Source: Adiantum capillus-veneris
Lineage: Eukaryota > Streptophyta > Polypodiopsida > Polypodiales > Pteridaceae
Direction: 5' to 3'
Length of the DNA stretch: 60,000 nt
NCBI GenBank assembly: GCA_014529385.2
Contig: CM043963.1
Span: 100,980,912-101,040,911 of the forward strand
In this document: in pieces, positions 21,540-31,516 of the stretch
How positions within the stretch are numbered: the stretch's first letter is position 1
How the letters are laid out: the number at the start of each line of letters is the position of its first letter
Notes under the pieces: model-generated
Told to the model about the DNA's origin: nothing
The model's database searches: none
The model's input: the letters and a program-made list of their open reading frames with translations, nothing else
Position numbers and translations under genes: made by a program

Positions 21540-22760
21540 GTTTGGGGTCTACTCTGGCTGGTTCTGGTGTTTGAGTAGGTTAATTTTCTAAAGTCTGATC
21601 AAGATGCTATTGGGATTGATCTGGTGTTTGACTAGGTTGATTTTCTAAAGTTTGATCAAGATGCTATTGGGATTGATCTGGTGTTTGATCGACCTGACCA
21701 GATCCTTCTCTTTGATTTGGAGCTCTTATGAAATCATCACCGTCATCATTGTTAGCCTTTGGATTAGATTCTAGTTCTTTTTTAGTTGTGTCATCTTCTT
21801 TATCCTCTTCATCATCTTCTTCTCTAGTATCCTGGCCGTTTTGGAGGTGCTCGATCAGAGCTTGGTTTGCTAGTGAATTTGTGTATTTTGCGGTCAAATC
21901 TTGTAGATTACTTTTGATATTGCTATTCGGTTCTGTGTAATGTTACCTTTAGAGTCAATTATGTCTATTATAGATGGTAGATATATTTGTCCAGCACTCC
22001 ATTCCTGGTTACACTACTGGCTACCTTCAAACTGTCAATGCTTGCTTGATTCTGAGCTAGAGTTGATTCATATGTAGCTTTCTTCTCTTGAAGTTCTTTT
22101 ACCAGTTTTTTGTTGATAACAGATAAATTGGAGTTAAATTGTTCCAATTCTACATTGTCTTTTTCTAGCTCATTTATGTATTCTTGTACTACTTTGCATT
22201 TTCTTCTTTTTCCATAAGAGTATTTCAAAGTTTCAAAACTTCATACTTCCATTTATTTATCTTGTGGGTCTGCTCTACTAGCTGTTCACTTAACTGATTC
22301 AACTCAATACTCTCTCGACTAGTTTGAACTTCATGCATTTGGGTGACTGCATTTACTTTATATTCTAGCCTCTCTGAATTGTGGCTATACAACCATCAGT
22401 TATAGTGTTTACATATTTCTAGGAACTCACATATCCTCCCACTAGGATCGAGTTGGGTAGAGCAGTTAAGCTATCATGCTTGAAGTATTCATCTATAGTT
22501 GACCACCTCATGGGTGTTTCTACAATGTCTATAGGCTGTCAGATAGTCTTTCAACAATAGTTGTTGTGTTCATTGTGGCTTGGGCTTGTTGGCTGCTGCT
22601 TTCTCAGGTTCCTAGATGACTTTTATCCTTGTTATCTTCTTGAGTTATTTTACAGCTCGATTGTTGCTTTTGGAGTTGCACCTAGCAAGGATACAATGGT
22701 GCTATAAGCTGATGAGCTACCTGCTAGTTTAGGAAAATTGTTATCTTTCTTATCTTCAGA
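21540..22760 (-). pseudogene. coiled-coil and acidic ORF remnant, retroelement-type
   Basis: The minus strand carries a broken but coherent protein. Around 22450 it reads CSTQLDPSGRICEFLEICK. It is followed by a coiled coil (SERLEYKVNAVTQMHEVQ ... LVEQTHKINKWKYE), a frameshift near 22210, then more coiled coil to 21968 (VQEYINELEKDNVELEQ). After that come an acidic stretch (TREEDDEEDKEDDTTKKE) and a Gln/Pro-rich tail with 57-bp repeats. The layout resembles the coiled-coil post-pol ORF of the giant element at 43.1-46.2 kb, but no sequence match was seen. The frame continues upstream past the gag-only LTR element, at 25853-25536. I call it a retroelement accessory ORF remnant on context only. 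Confidence 0.45.
21544..21690. repeat. 57-bp tandem repeat, about 2.5 copies
   Basis: The unit containing AAGATGCTATTGGGATTGAT recurs with a 57-bp offset (21601, 21658). It would encode DQTPDQSQ...LDQTLENQ on the minus strand, with the same TAG stop in each copy, so the stop predates the duplication. Confidence 0.85.
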
Positions 22761-22987
22761 CGTGTGAGTTGGTTTCTTTGATTTGATGCTCAAATTTTCT
22801 CAGAACTCCTTTGATAGATTTTGTCTCTTTGTAAGTTGTTCTGATGCTTCTGCTTGGTCAATCCCTAGACCGTGTTTCTTTGTGGTTGGGATTGACTGTC
22901 CTAGTTGATTCACTAGTCTCATCAATGCCACTATCTAGTCTTTCTAGCCTTTTGGTACTACCAACCCTAAAGTAACTACCCGAACAC

Positions 22988-23312
<325 letters not shown>

Positions 23313-23899
23313 CTAGTATCAGGGCCTTGCCTCCTTAGATTTGCTTGGCATCAATATCCGCTTGGTTCAACCTCGCACGAGCAACCGCTAGTAGAGCAGA
23401 GAGAAGGCTCATCAACCTGCAGCAAATCAACCATTGTCTGCCTCAAGATGTTTGCCTTGGTCTAAGCAAGAACTTTTGACACTCAAGCTACCCCTAATTT
23501 GGCTTCCTCAGCCTATTGCAAGGGAAATTTTCATCCACACTATCGTCGATTGTCTACGCTACCAATAGAGCTCGTTTTATTTTTGTGTTCATACTTTATT
23601 TAAAGTGGCCACCTTATTTGGTCATTATGCCTCTAATCAAGAGGGTCTTCACACCTATAAAGGCTGCAGTCTCAAGTAAACTCTCCACCATGAATTGCAT
23701 TTTTATAAATGCTATTGAGTGTTGAAGACTCAACAAATCTGAAGTCTTTAGCAATTGCAGCCGGCAACAAATATCGTGTAAGTAGGCCAAGGTACGAACG
23801 GACAGTAGAGCTACTTGTCAAGAAATTCTTATCGACTTTTTCACATTAATCAATGGGATTCCCAAAGCACTTCAAAACACCACTTTAGAGGTTGATCAA

Positions 23900-24900
23900 C
23901 AAGGGTTTTTTGTGGCATATCACAAAGCATACCAAGCATGGTATCAAAGGTGGATAAGTTTAATGGATCCGGCTTCTAGACCTGGCAAATCAAAGTGAAG
24001 GGATATCTGATGCAAAAGAATATTTGGAGCGTCGTCAAGCCTCTATCAACAGACGAAGTAGGCATATCCACTGTTGTTATGAGAGCACTATCTGCCAAGC
24101 AACAATGCAAGGACGAGCAAGCTAGGTATTATTCTGACATCTCTCAAGGATGATTTTATTCACTACTTAGATGATGTGCAATCTTGTAGTGCTACTCCCT
24201 GGATACAGTTAGAGAAGGTTTTTGGTGCTAAAGCTAAGTATTCAACGATGAGTTTCAAGATGGAGTTGTACTCTCCCGCTATATGGGCCGACGAAAACAT
24301 TACATCTTTAGTTAACCGACTGAAGAGTATTGAAACTCAACTTGTTTATGTCAAAGCCCCAGTGCCAAAAGAAGATCTCATAGTTGTTTTGTTAAAAAGG
24401 CTGCCTGATTAATTCCATCAGATTGTTACTATTTTAAAAGAGAAAGGTCTGCTGCCCGCCTTGGATGGTATCATCAATTCATTGTAGAAAGAAGAAATAA
24501 GGATATCCCATACCAATTCTCCCATTATTCCTATGGCATATACAGTCTCCCCTACAATATCCACCATCGGTTCTTCTGAGAAGAGGATGGGGTCTAGGAG
24601 GGCCTCTTTATTTGCCATGAGATTATGGAGGTGATTAACATTTGGACGAATAGATACATGGCATGTGTGAAAGAATGGTGGTACTCCGAGTGCTTATGCA
24701 GTCTCTTACTGTGTTTCTACCTCAGCTTCAACTTGACCATCCATTGGTACCAGATCTTGTGCCATTTGTGGGCGCAACAATCACCAGGCAAAGGACTCTT
24801 TCAAGAAGAATCCTTGTGTTCAATGTGGTAAAACAAATCATCCTTCAAATAGATGCTTTCAAAAGGGTAAAAATAAAATTCATGTGATTGATGGAGGCAC
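23900..24900 (+). pseudogene. Copia-type gag with two zinc knuckles
   Basis: KVDKFNGSGF, then a TAG, then TWQIKVKGYLMQKNIWSVV (23955-24040) is the N-terminal gag (UBN2) signature. The central gag part reads LEKVFGAKAKYSTMSFKMEL and LVNRLKSIETQLVYVKAPVP (24176-24412). Around 24755-24870 are two CCHC-type knuckles: CAICGRNNHQAKDSF (final Cys replaced by Ser) and CVQCGKTNHPSNRC (complete). Two knuckles in a Copia gag are unusual. Stops at 23978, within 24150-24165 and after LKRLPD (24410), plus shifts, make it non-functional. Gag would package the element RNA. Confidence 0.82.
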
Positions 24901-25286
24901 CGAATCTCAAATATTTTTTAGATCAACTCTTTTCATGTTTTTCCTAGTCAAAGTAAATTGTATGGGCTATAGACACTGCCACACATGAGTGGTAAGACCT
25001 CCCGAACTATCAGTTTTTGTTCAAGTCCTATTTTGTTCTGCTTCTCATGAGGTTATTGGGTACACCTTAAACCCAAGGTTTGGTAGTGAACCAAAAACTC
25101 CATTTATTGCTAAGTAATTTTTCAACCTACACCCTATTCGTTCAAGGGGTGTCACTATCATAGCACTAGGTTATGGATACAAAAAAATCCTTGGTTGCCA
25201 GAGAGAACCTAAAACTCATGGTTGATGAGTACACCAAAAACTCGAGATATCATGAGAGTGATGTAGTTCGGGCTTGAGGGGGGCAT

Positions 25287-25458
25287 TGTTGGGCTCAAGC
25301 ACAATCGACCGTGGAAACACTCCCTTATAGCATGCAGAGGAAAGTCCAATCTACATGTGGAGTGTGCATGGAAAGTCTCTTTTGTATATATTATAAGGCC
25401 TTTTTTAGTTATTACAATCAATAGAAAAGCGTGCTTTTTTTCTTTGTGTCGATTCTTT

Positions 25459-25498
<40 letters not shown>

Positions 25499-25531
25499 CT
25501 ACTCGCCATCCTCCATGGCTTGCACCCAACA
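25287..25531 (+). repeat. right LTR
   Basis: 245 bp with only about 16 CT units at 25464-25495. Apart from repeat length and one internal segment it matches the left LTR closely. Confidence 0.9.
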
Positions 25532-25535
25532 GACA

Positions 25536-25853
25536 CTAGAATGATCTGGCACATAGGTGGTCCACTAGAAAATTCGATATGTACCAGGCCTTGAATAAAT
25601 GCAAGATTTTCACCTTGGCTATTTTAGTGACCACTCTATTGTACAATAGTATACTCGGGTTGATGGGGCACTTGCTATCCAATGCTCTGGCAAGCATCAT
25701 GTTAAATATATTTTTAAAACCATAAGTGGGATTGTTTTTCAAACTAAGTGCTTCAATCTCAAACTCATATGCTGCTTTATTCTCTAGTGCCGAGACTAGG
25801 ATACCTTGCCCTGATGATTTTTTCTTTTTTCTCAAATCAGGTGTTTCACTCAA
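25536..25853 (-). pseudogene. upstream part of the split coiled-coil ORF
   Basis: Minus-strand frame of 105 codons (KKKKSSGQGILVSALENKAA, YGFKNIFNMMLARALD, LHLFKAWYISNFLVDHL) ending at the right LTR of the gag-only element. It lies on the same strand as 22760-21540, and its N-terminal globular stretch followed by the coiled coil fits one interrupted ORF. No family recognised; only the context supports a retroelement accessory protein. Confidence 0.4.
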
Positions 25854-26016
25854 AAATCAATTGATCTCATAAATTGTAGATACTTTAGGTTTCTAATCAT
25901 AGGGCAATCTGAAAATGTGTTCAATCACCACAATAGTGAGCTGAATCTACCTTTTATTGATAGCAACTATGATTGTGTTAGGGCTGACATGTTGCCAAGT
26001 TTTCCCAAGTTCGTAT
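25854..26016. repeat. unassigned DNA leading into family R copy 2
   Basis: From 25983 (ACATGTTGCCAAG) to 26016 matches family R copy 1 at 18610-18640; it is then interrupted by the LTR pair. Confidence 0.6.
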
Positions 26017-26809
26017 TGTAATGAATATTGATATATTGTTATTTCCTACAACTACTAGGTGAAAAAAGTAGGACCAAGCTAAGGGCTATGCCAAAGTACA
26101 TCACATTCATGTATATTTTATTATCCTAGTGCTCTTTATGAGCTATGGCCATTTATGTTCGGCCGGCCAATGTGTATTCATTTTGAGCATTCAAGAAATT
26201 TATAAATAAATACGGGCAAGAGGAAAATGCTCACTCTTGCATGGGGGGAGATTGCACCCAGTGCTTGTGTCGTTCTTCTCTCCTTTGCTCTCTTCTCTCT
26301 CGCCGTGTCGGTGCAACACTCCACTCTAGGATGTGCATCTGCATGTGCTCACTTGTTCTCTCTCGCTCTAGAGAGGTATGCAATGAATATTAATATATTG
26401 TTATTTCCTACAGCTACCATGTGAAAAAAGCAAGACCAAGCTATGGGCTATGCGAAAGTACATCACATTCATGTATATTTTATTATCCAAATGCTCTTTA
26501 TGAGCTATGGCCATTTATGTCCGGTCGGCCAATGTGTATTCATTTTGAGCATTCAAGAAATCTATAAATAAATACGGGCAAGAGGGAAATGCTCACTCTT
26601 GCATGGGGGGAGATTGCACCCAGTGCTTGTGTCCTTCTTCTCTTCTCCTCTCTTCTCTCTCGTCATGCCGGTGTAGCACTTCGCTCTAGGAGGTGCATCT
26701 ACACGTGCTCACTAGTTCTCTCTCGCTCTCTGTCTCTCTTGTGCCAGACTTGCTATGGATTCCTTGCATACACGATTGTGTAGTGCTCTCAGTGCCTTCA
26801 TATGTAGCA
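26017..26809 (+). mobile_element. two tandem LTRs of one family (362 bp truncated, 431 bp full)
   Basis: Copy 1 (26017-26378) and copy 2 (26379-26809) start TGTAATGAATATTG and TGCAATGAATATTA with an offset of exactly 362 bp and are about 90% alike. Each has a TATA-like ATAAATAAATACGG followed by a conserved transcribed-looking stretch. Copy 2 continues to TAGCA, giving TG...CA ends. The flanks CGTAT (26012-26016) and TGTAT (26810-26814) resemble a 5-bp target duplication with one C/T difference. The pair sits inside dispersed repeat R. An LTR-LTR array from unequal recombination is the likely origin; no internal region remains. Confidence 0.7.
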
Positions 26810-27500
26810 TGTATGCTAATAGCATATTCCAAACTTTGGAAACTTCGATGCAATTTGGCCTAAAGTGAACCTTGCTTTGGAGTAGTCCATTGAAAGATGA
26901 GACAAAACGGAACTTGAGTGCTCATAGCTAACATGTGCTCCTATTGACACAAAGATGTTAGAGAAAAAAATCGGCCTTCTCAAGCTTGCATAGAGAATTC
27001 ACCTTGCCAAATTGTATCTTTGGTTGAGAATGTTAAGATTTCTCAATTTAACAATAGATAGTTCATGAAGGCTAGGTATCAAATGTCACCTAACTACCAA
27101 ACTCTGCTTGACCAAAGCAACATTTTCTTGTCAAGTTGGCATTGTAGAAAATATTGCAAGATTAAATAAGTTCAAAATTGAAACTTAAATTTAGGGTACT
27201 TATTGATTTTTTGTAACCACCACCCTTGGCAATAGAAGTCATAGCATCTTGTGGCATGATTGTCGTCATTAGAATCAGCTCATAGCTATGGATGTCAATG
27301 TGCTTTCAATGTACTTCATGTAATTATTTTTCTTGCACTCTGACAAGCTATAAATGCTTTGGAGTGAACATGCACACAATGCATATACATAGATATGGAG
27401 CCAAACTACTAAAAGCCTTCCCCTTTGCTTGATAGCACAAATAGGACATTTCAAAGGAGGTAGTGACCAACAAAATCTATGGCCCAATTGAATAACAACC
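26810..27500. repeat. dispersed repeat family R, copy 2
   Basis: Continues the match to 18635-19330 after the LTR insertion (GCATATTCCAAACTTTGGAA, GTTGGCATTGTAGAAAATAT, CATGCACACAATGCATATAC). Confidence 0.7.
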
Positions 27501-28799
27501 TTGCTGTAGCCCAATGCAAGCCATGCTTGCCTTAAATGTTTTGCAATTGTTAAACAATGCATCATGGCATGTAGAAAACCAATTTTGTAAACTTCAAGCA
27601 TTCATGGGCAATTATAAAAGTAACAAGAAGCAAACTAGGATTTAGAAGCTCATGTGTACCCCTTGGATGGTAATCATTGGAGAACCAATTCGAAATTGAA
27701 ATTGAAACTAGAGAATGAGTACCTAGAAGCTTGTCAGATGCACAAATACCTTGTATGTAGGGGGAAATAATTTTAAGGGCCTTTACCCTTCTTGAGAGTT
27801 GCGCACGGATTTAAGGGCCTTCACCCTCCTTGAGAGTTGCACCCGTGGAATTTGAGCTTAATTGTCCCTTGTCTTGGCCCGTAGTGTTCCCCAAATTAAG
27901 CCAAAACATAGTACCCATTACAAATCTTGTTGGGAGAGCTTGCTCACATTAAATGACCTTGTTCGTCTGAGTGGCCTGCATAAGAGCTCAAAAACTTGCA
28001 TTTATAGGCCATTAGAAGCACAAAGAAAACATATATAACCCAAAAAAATCACATTACAGGTGAGCCGTGTTGGACACAAGAACTTGTTTCTTGCTTGAAT
28101 GGCAGAGAACTCTCACGGCTCATAGCTGTACTTGCTAGTTTTTTGAGTCCATGAACTGGGAGAGATGGATCTTAAGAGCCTCAAATCTTGTAGGATAGAT
28201 TGATGGCCTTGCCAAAAACCATGGTTGGGCTTTGCTAAAGTTGCAAGATTGGTTGCCTTGCCAAACCTGCAAGATTGGTTTCCTTGCCTACACGTGCCAA
28301 CTGTGGGTTACCACTGCACCATGCATACATCCTCATGGTCCTTTGCATTGCTCTCCAAATCCATGCTAAGCTTGGAGAGCCTGCTGATTACTAATACTAT
28401 GGGCTACTGCCATTAGTTGGGGGATGCCTGATGCCCAATTTAGGGCACCCAATTTGAAAACACAAATTGGCTAGGGCAGGCATAGAGCTCTCTCTCATAC
28501 TTTTTCCCCATTTCTTCCATGGCATTTCCCTCCATAAGCTCATGCATGCAATACTCTTGGTAGATCTTTGGAAGCTCCTTTACCTTGCCATTGACCTCAC
28601 AATCTTGTACTAGATCATGATAAACATCATTGGGGCATAATTATTGAAATTCTGGAAGACAAAAATAGTTGAATTGGAAACAAGGCTTTCTTCATCTAAT
28701 TGAATGGTATTAATGGCCTTGACAATGTCTTCCTTAATATCTTCATGCTTTTCCTTATCAAAATTAATTACACTAAAGAAAAGCACCCTGAAAAACCAT
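27501..28799. other. no recognised gene; small tandem repeats
   Basis: A 39-bp tandem duplication lies at about 27773-27850 (TAAGGGCCTTxACCCT). Minus-strand frame 28790-28610 (FSVINFDKEKHEDIKEDIVK ...) reads like protein, but it is short and unrecognised; it abuts the LTR of element B and may be a fragment of its target. Confidence 0.35.
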
Positions 28800-30343
28800 A
28801 AATTGAAGGGGATCGGAGAGCACCACAGACGGAGAGTGAGAGAGAGAAGGAGACACACGACACACAGATATGGGTGGGGAGACTCCAAAGAGTGAGGAAC
28901 CCCCTATACACTTATGCTATGTATAAGGTATACAAGTCAGTGGGCGCCCAGACTCTGGGCGGTCGGGCAAGGCATAGACGCCTATACCCCAACAACCTCC
29001 CACTTAAAGGCGACTGTGCCTTTAAGCAAGAGAACCTAGTCTAAAGACTACAAAAGGCGAGAGAAAACCGCTCTCAATAGATGCCCACTGGCTGGCTGTG
29101 ATCATGTGCATCTGGCTGTCCTGCTCCTGTGTAAGTCCATACACCACCAGACGTACTGCACACGTACTGCAAGTATGTACGCAATACTTGCATATCTCCC
29201 TCATGCACTATGCCATCATAAGTCAACAAACGACTGACAACCCCAACTGCAAATGCTCCTACTACAGCTGCGATATCCGCTCTCAAGATCAACATCTCAT
29301 ACATGAGACCACCGAATGCTGATGCAATGCTAGCGGGCCTTGCTAGGTCTATGGAGCATGCATCAACATATATATCCCTGTCAACAGGCATCTCTAAACG
29401 ACAAGGCGTGTCAGCCACATGCATCTCCCGACTGTCCGCAAAAGACGCATCAACCTGTCGTGCAACCTCAGAGCAAACCAACTGCTCTAGGTGTCTGCTG
29501 GAAGACATATCCTGCACAACTATATCCCCATGCTCACTGTCGAGCATAGAAAGGAATGACTGCATAATCGCTGACATCTCAGCCTCCTCTGCAATTATCC
29601 ACTGCAAACATGACCACTCAATCTGCTGTGACTCACTAGAGCTCTCATGATCTAACTCCTTATGCATAGACTCTTGCACAACGTCCTCCTGTCATGACTC
29701 ACTAGAGCAAGACCGCTCTACCTGTCTATCTTTCATAGGAGTATCTCGTACAACTGACTCTCTGCTTTGCTCAGTCACTAGCAAAGCATGTATCTCTGAC
29801 TCTGTCACCTCTCTGTGTGACTGCTCAAGTTGTGCCCCAACTGTGTGCACAACGAGCTCACTACTCTACACTCCATGCAAAGCACCCTGCAACCCATGAG
29901 CAAAAGAGACTGTCCGGGTCTCTCGCTCTCTGCATGGCTGTAACAAGATTGAAACTCGACCATCGCACCAGTTTTACATACAATGGGTACCATGTGCCAA
30001 CTCTAGCACCTCTCACAATCACTAGCGAACCCAAATGCAACGCAAAAGATCGCCCAAGCAACGATACCCGACATCCACTATCTCTGAGCTGACCAACGGA
30101 GATCAAACTCATCATCAAATCTGGCACATGACACACATCTCTGAGAACGTATGATGCACCGCTCGGTAATGACACTCTCACATCTCCTGAACCAGCAATC
30201 TCATGCAGTGACCCATCTGCCAATCTCACACTACCATACACTCTGCTAGAATAGCTATTGAACCAGTCACGATACGGAGTGACATGAAAAGTAGCGTCCC
30301 TGTCTACCACCCACTGCAAAAGAAGTGCACTATCTTCAGACGT
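28800..30343 (-). mobile_element. Copia element B, 3' part: LTR, polypurine tract, RT remnant, protease
   Basis: In minus orientation the protease enters from the gypsy insertion at 30343 (VVDRDATFHVTPYRDW, catalytic DSG changed to DRD; then VRLADGSLHEIAG, LPSGASYVLRDVCHVPDL, SLISVGQL, GSLVIVRGARVGTWYPLYV). An acidic frame follows to 29074, whose end is an RT-connection remnant (AFGGLMYEMLILRADIAAVV, AFAVGVVSRLL, VLRTYLQYVCSTSGGVWTYT). Integrase and the RT palm are missing. The polypurine tract AAGTGGGAGGT lies at about 28995-29006, with the LTR (TGTTGGGG start) at 28994 and below. The missing upstream part is at 38361-39830, beyond the inserted gypsy element. Confidence 0.8.
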
Positions 30344-31488
30344 TGTGGTCAGGATGGAAACACACACAACGCCTCTATAATGACCCGACACACACTCTTG
30401 GGATGATACACACACACATTATGGGGTACCACTCGGCTTACACAACTAGCCTGGCCGAGACAGGAAATACACAGACGGAGTGAGAAGAGAGAGATTTCCC
30501 ACTTGCCCACTCAACACTCACACATAAAAACTCACACACACACACTCTTAATTCAGCTCAAAGGAGGAAAATTTCTGTTGTTTAGACTCAATGAAGCTCA
30601 GCCCAACACCAATGGGGCAAATAGTTTACACAGTATTGAGGAAATACACCAGATACAACCACAAAGTTAAGCAGAGGCTTCACTCACCAGAGAAGATTAC
30701 ACACAAAAAAAACAGAAAATCTGTGAGGAATTTGGCAAAATGGATAGCGCCATTGCGTCCGGAACGCCCAAACCCCCCCCCCCTACAATGTCACAGTGCT
30801 CAAATCCGACCTCGGATGAGCAATTTAGGGCCAAAAAATACTCCCAAAACAGCAAAAACACACTTGCGGCTGTTCCTCCTCTCTTCTCCATGTTTTTTCT
30901 GGTCTTCTCTCAGTTTTTTCAGTTTCCACACTTAGCTTTATTAGTTGGGCACCCGTGGCCTTTTAGATGACCTCAAACGAACCCCAAACAGGCCAAAAAA
31001 TGACCTCACAGTGCATAGTTGTCACCTTTTTGCATCATCCGCACACCTAGCACTCAGTTTTTCCAAATAATGCATCCCGCAACCACGTGAAGTGGCCCCA
31101 AAAAGTGGTCCTCATGATGACCTTTCTGCATAAGTATCAGAAGAAAACACCCACGTCATGTCCATACTTCTCCACGTGCAAGTATCGACCTCGTTCGACC
31201 TCTTGACGCCACTCGATGCCATCTGACGCACCTGCTTACCTCATGTCGTCGGCCCGCCGATAGCTTCCTCGAGAAGTTTTACGCACTACCAACTCCTCCT
31301 TATTGTAGAAAAAACACAGTGGTACTGGTAATAGTGAAAATCGATGCACTATGTACACCCTGTTCTACCTGTACACATGTGGGCCCCACGTAACCACCTG
31401 GCTCTGAAAAATGGGCAATTCTTTATTTGATGCACCATGCATGTATATGTACATATGCGCAATCCCTTGCTCCAAAAAACTCCTGACA
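30344..31488 (-). repeat. 3' LTR of the nested gypsy element
   Basis: 1145 bp; in element orientation TGTCAGGAG ... GACCACA. Followed inward by the polypurine tract AGGGGATGGGC (31495-31505). Confidence 0.93.
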
Positions 31489-31516
31489 TAATTTGCCCAT
31501 CCCCTAGCCTGCTAGA